43,661 bases of DNA from a virus: IMG/VR virus record IMGVR_UViG_3300047408_000046, positions 1 through 43,661 of that record. One strand, given 5' to 3'. The notes beneath the pieces were generated by a model. That model ran no database searches and was not told where the DNA came from. It saw nothing but the letters and a program-made list of their open reading frames with translations. Each line of letters starts with the position of its first letter. Positions within the stretch are counted from its first letter, which is position 1. This document shows positions 29,488 through 37,711 of this stretch, piece by piece. The translations under genes and the position numbers were made by a program.

Positions 29488-29787
29488 TTAGGTTTCTCCT
29501 GTCGTTGATTGTTCTGCTGTCACTGAATTTGTTGGCCTGCGCTTGGCTCTGGCGATAGCCATGCGTGCCCGCATCGCTTCAATCTGCTCTGCCGTCCAAG
29601 ATCGTTTAACCTTCTTTACACGCGCTTTAGGCGCTTCCCGTGGCGGCGGGACTGGCTGCGGCTTTGACTCGCCCCAGTAATTGTCGCCCTCCTTCATCGG
29701 TTGTCCGCACCAGTTGATGTGTCGCACCGGTTTCGGGTTCGCCGTATCTGCGTTCAGTCCAAGTTTGTCGGTCGTTATAATTGGCAT
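29488..29787 (-). CDS. Hypothetical basic protein, 99 aa
   Basis: The N-terminus PIITTDKLGLNADTANPKPV is polar, followed by a Pro-rich segment and a basic helix KRSWTAEQIEAMRARMAIAR. It may contact DNA or the capsid interior. It lies directly downstream of the capsid gene and its hairpin, with a good Shine-Dalgarno (AAGGAG) before ATG 29787. Family not recognised. Confidence 0.55.
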   Translation of the reverse strand: MPIITTDKLGLNADTANPKPVRHINWCGQPMKEGDNYWGESKPQPVPPPREAPKARVKKVKRSWTAEQIEAMRARMAIARAKRRPTNSVTAEQSTTGET

Positions 29788-29816
29788 GGTGTTTTTGCTC
29801 CTTTTGTCATCTGACT

Positions 29817-29850
29817 ATTCCCCACCCCGATGTTTTTCGAGATGGGGAAT
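29817..29850 (-). promoter_or_regulatory. Hairpin after the capsid gene
   Basis: An 8-bp perfect outer stem (ATTCCCCA with TGGGGAAT, 29817-29824 and 29843-29850) encloses an 18-nt partly paired loop. It lies about 32 nt after the spliced capsid stop. No T-run follows on the minus strand, so I read it as an RNA-processing or stability element and not a full terminator. Confidence 0.45.
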
Positions 29851-29881
29851 GTGTCATAGGACTATTTGTAGGTTATTTAGT

Positions 29882-31112
29882 TTAACCCGCATAAGCCGAT
29901 TTTGACGAAACACTCACGATCCAGGTCGCGTTGAGCACGACGCTGCACCAGTAAGTTTTCAAACCTGCTGTAATAAACCGATTGGTTGGCGACCTTGTTA
30001 CTACTTGCATAGCAAGCGGCCACTCGATTTCTCAGTGGCTCTCTGGTTTCATTTATAGCCAGAGGTCGGACTGTATCTTCACTTTCGTGGTTGCGTGCAG
30101 TCTCTACGGGGTCAATTACGACTTCCCTCGGTATTGTCCCTTTCGGGAGTTTCACCGATACAGCAACATTTTTCATCCCGGCTATTCCTAACCGGGAAGG
30201 CGACCCAAGTTGATCGCTTTTATCGGGTTTATCACAGATCATCATCTGCGGGTTAAACGGTGACAGGCCACCCATTTGCGGGATGCCGAAACCGTCAGTG
30301 CCCATGGCGAAGCTGCGATAGATGGCGTTAGCCGCTGTCGGCGCAGCCACGTAGGTGCCTTCAGCGCCTGATCCGTCTTCGATGAACGGGTTCGTGTGTT
30401 TCACGATCCGCACACCGTACCAGCGACCGATTTCGCCGGTCATCAGGCTTTTGCTGGTGCCGTATTGACCGGCCAACAGAACCTTTGGATCAGCAAGGAT
30501 GTCCCTGGCGACCTGCGGCCCTACCACGAACACGTATTCCCCGTTAAGCATGGGAGCGCGTGTGAGCGTGAGTCGGGTCATGGCGTCAAGGATGTCGTTG
30601 AGCACCAGTGCTCCTGTCGCTCCGGGCACACCGCCCGTTAGCGCCTGCAAACCAGCGAAGGTTTGCGTGGTGCCGGTGTAACGCTTGTTGCCGGCGCCAG
30701 TCACACCCGCGACAAGTGAATCGCGGATTTTACTGTCGGCGTGAAGCGCCACATCTTCGCCCATGACACCCGTCATGTTTTTCAAGGTGTCGAACAGGTT
30801 AGTCCAACTCAGCACATCAGAGATTTTGGCTGCAAGCTCATACTCGACGAGCGTTGCATCGATAAAGGTATACGTGTAGTCCCTGAACGTTGTCGTCGGG
30901 ATACCCTCACCGCCTGCCAAAACGTTTGCTGCTGAAGCTGTGTCTCCCCTAGTGAACCGAATTGTGACCGCTCCTTGTTCTCTAGGAAACGGTACTTTTT
31001 GCCCAAATTGGGCGAGCACTAATAACTGAACTGCATGTGGAAGTAACTTCTTCGAAAAATAACGTTGGTATTGACCGGTGATTCCCGAAGAAGTCGACGT
31101 GAGTAAGGGCAT
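29882..31112 (-). CDS. Major capsid protein (N4gp56-type), split by a group I intron
   Basis: Coding is join(31112..30191, 29967..29882): 922 + 86 nt, giving 335 residues. Exon 1 has family features: YFSKKLLPHAVQLLVLAQFG, EYVFVVGPQVARDILADPKV, YGVRIVKHTNPF and DKPDKSDQLGSPSR. The uninterrupted frame continues through the intron to 29877 and would give 411 residues with an unrelated, charged tail. Joining R307 to exon 2 gives SRSGLKTYWCSVVLNATWIV, the expected capsid end (compare GWK...VVLN...WxV). It forms the icosahedral shell on the scaffold encoded two genes upstream. Confidence 0.88.
29968..30190 (-). ncRNA. Group I self-splicing intron, 223 nt, no internal ORF
   Basis: Minus strand. P1: exon TCCCGGT (30197-30191) pairs with GCCGGGA (30182-30176), with a U-G pair at the splice site. 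P3: GTTGC 30167-30163 with GCAAC 30094-30090. P4: TCGGT 30158-30154 with ACCGA 30132-30128. P5: TCCC-GAAA-GGGA. P6: GTC with GAC. P7: GACTG 30102-30098 with CAGTC 30073-30069. P8: CAC-GAAA-GTG. J8/7 is AAGATA. P9: CTCTGG/CCAGAG. P9.1: GCCACT/AGTGGC. P9.2: CTTGC/GCAAG. The intron ends in G at 29968. The fit of the exons' protein frame confirms both splice sites. Confidence 0.92.
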
Positions 31113-31137
31113 AATTGATTCCTTTCATTTGTGTTGT

Positions 31138-31797
31138 TTATGCCTCCTTCTTTTGTTCGTTTGCGGCTCTTGGGAATGTCGATTCTGAGGTCGCCTCGCG
31201 TTCACCTCGTCCTCGGATATTTTTCTTTGGTTGCGCACCATCGCGAGCGAAATTGAGTTCATCGGGCATCTTGGCAGCCTTCAGTATGTTGCACATACGA
31301 TGCACGATTGAGAGATTCCAAATGTCACCAGTTCCGCCTTTGGATAACGGAATTACATGGTCAATCGTCCTGTCAGACTTGGGCATGTTCTTGTCGCATA
31401 TCGCGCACTTCAAACGTGCTGAGGATGACACTAATTGAGAAAGAATGTTGATAGCCGATTTATCCAACGTTGTCCTAACGCGTTCCCTGCGACGATGGTC
31501 TTTAATCCTAACCTTCACGGGATTTTTGTGTCGCCATTGTCGCGCCCTTACAATGTTTTTCTGATACAACGCTTTCGCCTTATCTGGATTGTTTTGCCAC
31601 CACTGTCTCTGTTTTTGCAAAATAACCTCAGTGTTTTTCAGATAATGCGCTCTCCGCTGCTCATTCATTTTTTGACGATTCTTTTCGCGCCACTTCCGCA
31701 TGTAAACCGTCCTTTCCTCGCGATGGCTCCTAGCGTACTCACGACCTTTCACGCGCAGATACTCGCGGTGTTCGACGTGCCATTGGGAGGTTGCCAT
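31138..31797 (-). CDS. Free-standing HNH homing endonuclease, 219 aa
   Basis: The C-terminal half has a complete HNH site: Cys131-x2-Cys134, Asp146-His147 (TIDHVIPLSKGGTG), Asn161 and His166-x2-Cys169-Asn170. The N-terminal 100 residues are repeats of YxxxNxEKxxxxxRxWxxxN type (MRKWREKNRQKMNEQRR, RQWWQNNPDKAKALYQKN), a DNA-binding arm common in phage homing endonucleases. It is wedged between scaffold and capsid genes, 25 bp from the capsid start, and is not part of the morphogenetic set. It could mobilise the nearby capsid intron. Confidence 0.8.
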   Translation of the reverse strand: MATSQWHVEHREYLRVKGREYARSHREERTVYMRKWREKNRQKMNEQRRAHYLKNTEVILQKQRQWWQNNPDKAKALYQKNIVRARQWRHKNPVKVRIKDHRRRERVRTTLDKSAINILSQLVSSSARLKCAICDKNMPKSDRTIDHVIPLSKGGTGDIWNLSIVHRMCNILKAAKMPDELNFARDGAQPKKNIRGRGEREATSESTFPRAANEQKKEA

Positions 31798-31801
31798 AAA
31801 C

Positions 31802-32764
31802 TTAGCGATAATTGTCTGCTTCTGCAGTTATACCACGAAGGTGCGCTTCCATCTCATCCAAACTTAAATCGTCAAAGTCTTTCTCACCCGTCCGTGGTGC
31901 TGCGTAACCACCCCTAGCCGGTTGGCCTTTGCGCCTGCCCTTTTCCAGTTCGGCTTTGAGTGACACAATCTCGTCTTCCAGTTCCTTCATGTGGCTCTCG
32001 CGGGTAACGTAATACGCAGCTTCAGCCGCGAGTTTGAATCCGTTGGGCAGATTGTAGATACCGGGATTCTGTTCGATGATGCGTGCAAGTGTCTGGTGCA
32101 TGGGATCGTTGGCATCCCAAATTTGGGGTGCCACCTTGCCGACTTCCTGCATCTGCTGGCGCCACTGATATTCCTTGTTAGCCTGCTCGAACTGCTGGTA
32201 ATTCTGCTGTTCGGCACGGCCCATCTCGGACGCTACCTTGTAGGCTTTCAGCGCGTTTTCGTGGTCGCCGTCGCGTTCAAATACCTTCGCGCCGTCGTAG
32301 TACTGCTGCGCGGTGAGACCGTCTTTCTTGAGGGGCTGATACTGCTGGGTTTGCGCTTGCAGTTGCGCTAGGCGTTGTTGTTCCTCCCATTGCGCCTGTT
32401 GCTGGCGGAATTGTTCCTTCTCAGCTTGGAGTGCCGACCACGACCTGTCCTGACGTGCTTTTTCTTTTACCGCTCTGGAATAGTCGGTATCGGTGCGTTC
32501 ACGTTTCTGGAATTGTCCGTTCTTGTCGCGTGGCGGCTGTTCCGGTTCCTGCTTGGCAGCGACATCCTCTGTGTCCGGCGCTTCGTCGGTGGAAGGTACT
32601 TCTGTTTCAGTCGGTGTAGGCGTTTCATCGGGTTCAGGACGTGCAGACGTCATCTCCTGCTGCGAGGCTTCAACCTCTCTGCCTTGCGCTTGATCGGTTT
32701 GAATGCCCAGCTCGCGCATTGACGCTTCTTCGGCGTCCGGTGCTGTTATACTTTCAGTTTCCAT
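31802..32764 (-). CDS. Scaffolding protein, 320 aa
   Basis: Typical podovirus scaffold: very acidic disordered N-terminus (residues 1-95, rich in Glu, Pro and Thr), a Gln-rich coiled coil (EKEQFRQQQAQWEEQQRLAQ), helices with YYDGAKVFERDGDHENALKA, and a basic patch near the C-terminus (LEKGRRKGQPARGG) that would bind capsid protein. Scaffold guides shell assembly and leaves before or during packaging. It lies between the portal group and the capsid gene, the conserved order. Confidence 0.75.
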   Translation of the reverse strand: METESITAPDAEEASMRELGIQTDQAQGREVEASQQEMTSARPEPDETPTPTETEVPSTDEAPDTEDVAAKQEPEQPPRDKNGQFQKRERTDTDYSRAVKEKARQDRSWSALQAEKEQFRQQQAQWEEQQRLAQLQAQTQQYQPLKKDGLTAQQYYDGAKVFERDGDHENALKAYKVASEMGRAEQQNYQQFEQANKEYQWRQQMQEVGKVAPQIWDANDPMHQTLARIIEQNPGIYNLPNGFKLAAEAAYYVTRESHMKELEDEIVSLKAELEKGRRKGQPARGGYAAPRTGEKDFDDLSLDEMEAHLRGITAEADNYR

Positions 32765-32834
32765 AGTTCTTTAGCGTGCTATCATCCGTCGAATGCCGTG
32801 CCTGTGCTGGCCGAGTCGTAGCGACGATCACAAG

Positions 32835-32891
32835 TTAGAGCGGCGAAGCGTGAGAAAGCATATCGGGGAAATCCACTGAGACACGCTCTAA
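32835..32891 (-). promoter_or_regulatory. Inverted repeat in the leader of the scaffold-capsid genes
   Basis: The 160-bp gap before the scaffold gene holds TTAGAGCG (32835-32842) and its exact complement CGCTCTAA (32884-32891), with a shorter nested pair GCGTG/CACGC. The RNA would form a large hairpin with a 41-nt loop or an alternative inner stem. No T tract follows. It may be a processing site or translational control element for the highly expressed head genes. No small gene is seen in the gap. Confidence 0.4.
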
Positions 32892-32924
32892 AAGCGCCTC
32901 GGATTCTCGCGGCGGCATTCGTTT

Positions 32925-33569
32925 TCATACGCAACAATTCATCATGTGCGTGGGCGGATAGCCTCTCGCCACCATTGCCGTTCCTCGGTTGTGCTGCTGT
33001 ATCGGTTGTTTTTGAGAGACGTATTCAGGTGGCAATAAATACTCTGGAAAATCTGTTCCCGTTGCGGTGTTCATTCGCATTACGGATTTAGCCACCTCAT
33101 GCGGCACATCGACGTAATACGTCTGATATCCCTCTGCTCCATGTCCGTATTCCTCCTTGGGTGATTCGGAGAAACCACGACCTCGTTCGTTCAAAAACTG
33201 CTGGTACCGTTCCGGCGGCATGTGTTTCTGTAACCATGCACCGGAATCACCGAAATCTGTCGGTTCAACGCGGTAAAGCCGTGTCATTCCTTCGCGGGGA
33301 CTACCTTCTCCACCACTCAACAATGTTCCTGCCGATAGTGCCGCCCCTGCCATAGCTGCTATCGAACGCAATGACGTAGGATCACTCTTAATCTGCTCCA
33401 AATCCTCATCCGGCAGTATCCCCTGACGCACCTGATCTATAAGACTGCGCACAGGCGCACTTTGGTATGCTTCAGGTGGTTCGGGCGGCGTAGGCAAGTC
33501 GCTAGGCACGGCTTCAGTACCACCCTGATACCGTTGCTTCCGCTTGAAAAGTGTCAGTCCCATGTTCAC
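32925..33569 (-). CDS. Virion-associated protein with possible ADP-ribosyltransferase-like domain, 214 aa
   Basis: GTG start overlapping the previous stop. Residues 10-75 (YQGGTEAVPSDLPTPPE, LIDQVRQGILPDEDLEQIKS) resemble the N-terminus of the 565-residue protein at 38682-40379. The rest has TRLYRVEPTDF, RGRGFSESPKEEYGH, YYVDVPHEVAKSVM and FPEYLLPPEYV, an order (Arg, Ser-x-Ser, late Glu) seen in ADP-ribosyltransferase folds. Catalytic identity is not proven. It is possibly ejected with DNA. Confidence 0.45.
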   Translation of the reverse strand: MNMGLTLFKRKQRYQGGTEAVPSDLPTPPEPPEAYQSAPVRSLIDQVRQGILPDEDLEQIKSDPTSLRSIAAMAGAALSAGTLLSGGEGSPREGMTRLYRVEPTDFGDSGAWLQKHMPPERYQQFLNERGRGFSESPKEEYGHGAEGYQTYYVDVPHEVAKSVMRMNTATGTDFPEYLLPPEYVSQKQPIQQHNRGTAMVARGYPPTHMMNCCV

Positions 33570-33904
33570 CTGTTCACACTCCTGAACGCCGCGTCCTCTT
33601 CTGCCAGTTCCGGTTGCGGTAACTCTACTTTGAGCAAGCTGTCTTCTTCAGCGACCATCGCACGTACGCCATAGGCAACACCGCACTTGAACGTGGAATC
33701 CTGCCTGTCGCTGATCGCCTGTTGCGCGGTAAGGAATACTCGGTGCCAACGGAGATGCCGTAGCTTCGTGCCGGTATCGCTTGTCAGGAAAAGACTCCAC
33801 GCTTTTGCGTCGGCATCGGTCCAGTAATCCGATGGGATCACAACGACAGGAAACGTACGCCACATGCTGAAGGCGGCTTTTAGGCGGCGAAGGAAGTTAC
33901 TCAT
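33566..33904 (-). CDS. Hypothetical protein, 112 aa
   Basis: Starts MSNFLRRLKAAFSMWRTFPV and has VVIPSDYWTDADAKAWSLFL, resembling a short helical-strand domain seen after portal genes in podoviruses. The centre has a TGTKLRHLRWHRVFLTAQQA helix and the end is acidic. No named family. It is a late-operon member by overlap with both neighbours. Confidence 0.5.
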   Translation of the reverse strand: MSNFLRRLKAAFSMWRTFPVVVIPSDYWTDADAKAWSLFLTSDTGTKLRHLRWHRVFLTAQQAISDRQDSTFKCGVAYGVRAMVAEEDSLLKVELPQPELAEEDAAFRSVNR

Positions 33905-34094
33905 CTGGTTCGCCCTCTTTTATCTCGTAACCAAGTGCCGTCAGTGCCGTGACAATGTTGTGCGGCGTAGGCGGACATTTATTGTCTTCACACCACTTCG
34001 CCGCACGTTTCGCAATTTCATGTCTCCGTGAAAAGATGAGTGTAGGACGACACGCTTTCAGTTGTGCTTCTAGTTCTGTTTCCACTTCCGTCAT
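33897..34094 (-). CDS. Hypothetical protein, 65 aa
   Basis: Acidic ends with a basic, helical centre (RRHEIAKRAAKWCEDNKCPP). It may be a small HTH-like or head accessory protein. ATGA overlap with the portal gene stop supports it. No family is recognised. Confidence 0.5.
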   Translation of the reverse strand: MTEVETELEAQLKACRPTLIFSRRHEIAKRAAKWCEDNKCPPTPHNIVTALTALGYEIKEGEPDE

Positions 34095-36244
34095 TGCATT
34101 GCCTCCTGCGGTTGTGGCTGAATATTGACCGGCTCTGGTTTAATCGGTTCGGGAATTGGTGTGCCCGCTTGCAACGGTGGTAGTCCCGCTGCCGCCAAAG
34201 CCGTGTTGACCTCCGCATCGGTCACTGGAACTCCACTCTTTTTAAGCGCGGCGAGTGCATTCATAACCGAGGTCGCGTCTTTGATCGGATCTTGGTTGCT
34301 GCCCTGGGCGGGTTGGCTACCCGACGGTGACAGACTTGCACCGCCTGCGCCACCTGGCCCAGGGACAACATTGCTCGGTAGTTGCCCCTGCGCGTCAGAT
34401 TGGGCTACCTGCGAGAGAAACTGGATTAACGGTTGCATGGATTGGCGAACCGCGTTGATCTGCTTGTCGCCCTTCTGCGCCAAAGCGTTGTCGTGATCGG
34501 CGCCGTGTTGCAACATCAACCGTGCGAACTCAGGCGTAATCGGTTCCTGCGCCTGCACCCTGCGTTGCACGAAGCCTTCCATGCTTTGAATGTGCGCCTT
34601 GTCGTCGTCGCCGGGTTCAACCTGCGCCGGGAATCCGAGTAGCATGATCGAGATTTCCTGCGCTTGCACTTCCATCTGTTCTTTCAGCGTTGTCCCAGGA
34701 TCGGTGAACGCACGCTTGATCATGCGCGGATCGTCCAGTTCCATGACCGACTTTTCCAGTTCGTCCTGCCGCCAGTAGGGACTTCCACGGAACATCTGCA
34801 ACCGTGCTATCGCCTTCTGGAGTTGCTGCGGTTTATTCCAGCTTTCCGCGCTCCCGTTGGGGTTGATCTCGTATTCGCCCTGCAACGCGTCGGGCGGCAG
34901 TTGCCCAACCGTGTCATACAGTACATAGGTCAGCGATTTGGAATCGTACTGCTTGTAGAGGGACCAGCACATTCGGAACAGGTCGCCAAGATCCAAGCGG
35001 AATACGCGGCTACGCATGTCGTCCGTTAGTTGGCTTTGCCCCACAATCGCGTTGACCTGCGTTGCCGTTACGTCGCCGCGGCCGCTGGGATGCCCCTGTA
35101 AATGTGCAGTCGCGCCGAGGTCGGGGACATTGATTCGGTACTCGGCCAGGGCGCGGGTGGTCTGCATCTCTTGGTCGAATGACAACGGAGGTGCTTTGGA
35201 ATCCACCGGTTCTACACCGTCTGGTAGCGTAGAACCCGGCAGGAACTTGGTGTTAGAGGTGTTCTGTCCGCTACTCAGACTGCCCGGAGTCCGCTTGAAC
35301 AACGGGCGATTGAAGAAATCCATCCAGTCATGCTTGAAATTCCATTGCCGGCACAGCGAATCCTCGAACGACGCCACGATCTCGGCCACGCCACGCGGAC
35401 TGTACCAGCCTTCGTCTTTGATTTCGGACCTGAATGAAATGAACGGGAACTTTTTGTGGTCGTATGGCAAATACTGGCGTTCGCGCACGGCATCGCTCTC
35501 GTCCATGCACTTCGGACTGTAGGTGTCGTAGTACACACTTCCGTCGTCCTCTTTGCAGTATATCTCGTACAACAGAATCGTCGTGTCGTCGGGCGGCACC
35601 GTGATCCCTTCCCGCATCCGAATGGTCTGAAACATCTGGTTACTCCCTGCGATCCCGTAGTCGCCCACCTCTTTGCCCTTGATCTTCGCAATGAAATCCT
35701 TTTCCTGCCGGAAATTCTTGTTCCGCTTGTAGGTGGCTTCCGACATCGACATGATGTGAACGCACCATGTTGCGTCAGCGTGCAAGTCGTCCACGTTCGG
35801 ATCGACTACGAAGTAGTACGGCGCCACCGAATAGAAACAGATGGCCGATTTATCGAAGTCCCAAATGACTTTTATCTGCGAGCGGCCAGCCATGCACATC
35901 GCGTCAATGACACCGAGAAGTTTTCGCTCAAGGTTCGTCTTTTGCTTTAGGCGATAGTCGAACCACGCTGCGACAGCGGAAGTGGTATCGGCGGGTTGTG
36001 TTTTGAGGGACGTGAACGCACCGAACTGGTCGCCGCCATAAAGCTGAGAATAATAGAAGGGCTTTAGGCGCTCAACGATGGAGTCGATCAACGGAAAATG
36101 CAGGTCTGCAGCGCCGGGATATGGCGCAGAGATCCTGCGAAGGCCCGTGTGACGCATACGGTAGAATACGAGATTTCTCTGGTACCAATCTTCCCTGTTT
36201 CTCAGAGAATCCGCGATGTCATCGGCTAATTCGTAACGTGCCAT
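34091..36244 (-). CDS. Portal protein (P22-type), 717 aa
   Basis: Length and layout match P22 gp1 (725 residues). N-terminal wing: SLRNREDWYQRNLVFYRMRH and SAPYPGAADLHFPLIDSIVE. The core has QIKVIWDFDKSAICFYSVAP, the stem helices near 440-475, and a Gln/Pro-rich barrel-like C-terminus (from about 590) that ends PQPQEAMQ. The dodecameric ring forms one vertex, binds terminase during packaging and then the adaptor. Placed directly after TerL. Confidence 0.85.
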   Translation of the reverse strand: MARYELADDIADSLRNREDWYQRNLVFYRMRHTGLRRISAPYPGAADLHFPLIDSIVERLKPFYYSQLYGGDQFGAFTSLKTQPADTTSAVAAWFDYRLKQKTNLERKLLGVIDAMCMAGRSQIKVIWDFDKSAICFYSVAPYYFVVDPNVDDLHADATWCVHIMSMSEATYKRNKNFRQEKDFIAKIKGKEVGDYGIAGSNQMFQTIRMREGITVPPDDTTILLYEIYCKEDDGSVYYDTYSPKCMDESDAVRERQYLPYDHKKFPFISFRSEIKDEGWYSPRGVAEIVASFEDSLCRQWNFKHDWMDFFNRPLFKRTPGSLSSGQNTSNTKFLPGSTLPDGVEPVDSKAPPLSFDQEMQTTRALAEYRINVPDLGATAHLQGHPSGRGDVTATQVNAIVGQSQLTDDMRSRVFRLDLGDLFRMCWSLYKQYDSKSLTYVLYDTVGQLPPDALQGEYEINPNGSAESWNKPQQLQKAIARLQMFRGSPYWRQDELEKSVMELDDPRMIKRAFTDPGTTLKEQMEVQAQEISIMLLGFPAQVEPGDDDKAHIQSMEGFVQRRVQAQEPITPEFARLMLQHGADHDNALAQKGDKQINAVRQSMQPLIQFLSQVAQSDAQGQLPSNVVPGPGGAGGASLSPSGSQPAQGSNQDPIKDATSVMNALAALKKSGVPVTDAEVNTALAAAGLPPLQAGTPIPEPIKPEPVNIQPQPQEAMQ

Positions 36245-36247
36245 GTT

Positions 36248-37711
36248 TTATCCCCAACCAGCACTGCTGCCAATTTTCTCCAAGACACTTCTGTCACCCT
36301 GACTCTGTGCCGCTTGGGACCAACCATTCCACGGCCCTTGCACGACTTCTGTCATCTGCGCGTAGTCCTGAACGGCCATGCTGCCAAGAACCGCATCAGC
36401 ACGGTTAGGACTGGGAACCCCGCGCTTCCGCATGTTATATTTTTCTTCGGCCTGCCACTTGCCGCGAACGTTGAGAGACTTCTGGCGAGTCGTCAGTTCC
36501 GCAAAAAGAGTGTCATCCCGCGGCAGTATCCATTCGCAGCGGCTGATCTCCGCTGCCCCCTCCATCCACGCCATTGCGCTCCATGATGTGTAAACGCCGT
36601 TCTGAGGAAGGGACATGCCGAAATTCTGCCGGCGCACAGGCCATCCACCGCGCTCGCACAAGTCCCATAGTTCCTTGTCGGCGGCGTCCACGATCACCTG
36701 TTCGGGTTTCACTTTTTGCTGTACCCATTCACGAATGAAGCGTCCCGCTGCCGCTTCCTTGTTGGCTTCGCGCCACCCGCACACTATTTCGATCTTGTTG
36801 CCTTCGCGCCGCACGATCACGTTTTCATCGTGCCCGCCGCCCGAGTCGCAGAAAAGGACGACCAACCCCGGTTTGAACTCAGGCGGGTTCGTCAGACAGC
36901 GTTGCAAATCGGCATCGCTAAGAATGTAACGATTAACCTCGTCTTGGTCCATGAAGTGCCCGTAGATCGAGGACTGAGTAAACGGATGCTCTTCACCGTA
37001 GGTAGCGATGATTCTGTCCACCTTGTCACGGGAAATGTGCGGGCAATCATTCAAGCCAGCTTGAACCGTCACGTATTGCGCCTTGTCTTTAGTGAAGGCA
37101 TCGAAAAATACTCCGCGCTTGAGGCCGGGACTGGAGGAAAGAAGTTTTGCGTTGTAGGAACAACGGTCAACGCCAGTGAAGATCTCCTGTTTGACATTTT
37201 TCGCCTCGTCTATGATCCACAGAAGCGGGGATTCAATATCATTTCCCTTGTGAAGTCCTTCGACGCGGCCAGCGTCATCGGTAGTGAAAGCAATCAGGCG
37301 ACCTCCGGTTGGCGTCATTAGGCGGTAGTACGGTGACTGCACGCTGTGCCACCCGACCATCTTTTGCTTGTTGATCTCGAGTGCCGGCAGGATTTGTTCG
37401 TTGAGTTGCTTCTGATCCGCGGTCGTTATCCCTACTTTCCCGCGTACGTGCAGCGCCAGCCACCAAGTGGCTATTCCTGACACGAGAAGGGAACTTCTTC
37501 CGCCTTCGTTGGGAGACATCACCGCGACCTGCACCAGTTTCGCGTTCGGCCCTGAGGCCTGCAGGAACGGTTGCATCACCTGCGCCTGCCATGGGTAGAG
37601 AGACGGGTAGCCAAGAAGCAGTTCGCAAAAACCAACCGGCGTAGCCGAGATGTCGCCCTTTGGCTTATTGGGCTTGCGCTTCTTCTTTGGCGGTGGCTCG
37701 GCTGTTGTCAT
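36248..37711 (-). CDS. terL: Terminase large subunit, 487 aa
   Basis: Packaging ATPase and headful nuclease. The N-terminal ATPase has a divergent Walker A (SPNEGGRSS, residues 66-74, without the usual GKT) and Walker B LLWIIDEAK with Asp168-Glu169. The C-terminal RNase H-like nuclease has Asp289 (VVLFCDSGGG), Asp342 (VIVDAADKE) and Asp438 (NRADAVLGSM). An N-terminal basic tail of 19 residues precedes the fold. The gene is separated from TerS by five genes. Confidence 0.88.
   Translation of the reverse strand: MTTAEPPPKKKRKPNKPKGDISATPVGFCELLLGYPSLYPWQAQVMQPFLQASGPNAKLVQVAVMSPNEGGRSSLLVSGIATWWLALHVRGKVGITTADQKQLNEQILPALEINKQKMVGWHSVQSPYYRLMTPTGGRLIAFTTDDAGRVEGLHKGNDIESPLLWIIDEAKNVKQEIFTGVDRCSYNAKLLSSSPGLKRGVFFDAFTKDKAQYVTVQAGLNDCPHISRDKVDRIIATYGEEHPFTQSSIYGHFMDQDEVNRYILSDADLQRCLTNPPEFKPGLVVLFCDSGGGHDENVIVRREGNKIEIVCGWREANKEAAAGRFIREWVQQKVKPEQVIVDAADKELWDLCERGGWPVRRQNFGMSLPQNGVYTSWSAMAWMEGAAEISRCEWILPRDDTLFAELTTRQKSLNVRGKWQAEEKYNMRKRGVPSPNRADAVLGSMAVQDYAQMTEVVQGPWNGWSQAAQSQGDRSVLEKIGSSAGWG

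Noticed and set aside
29877-30190. C-terminal 100 residues of the continuous capsid frame as real capsid sequence
   Set aside because: They are encoded by a group I intron and by the wrong frame of exon 2; the spliced frame gives the expected capsid ending.
36716-37321. 201-codon plus-strand frame opposite terL
   Set aside because: Antisense shadow of a well-recognised gene.
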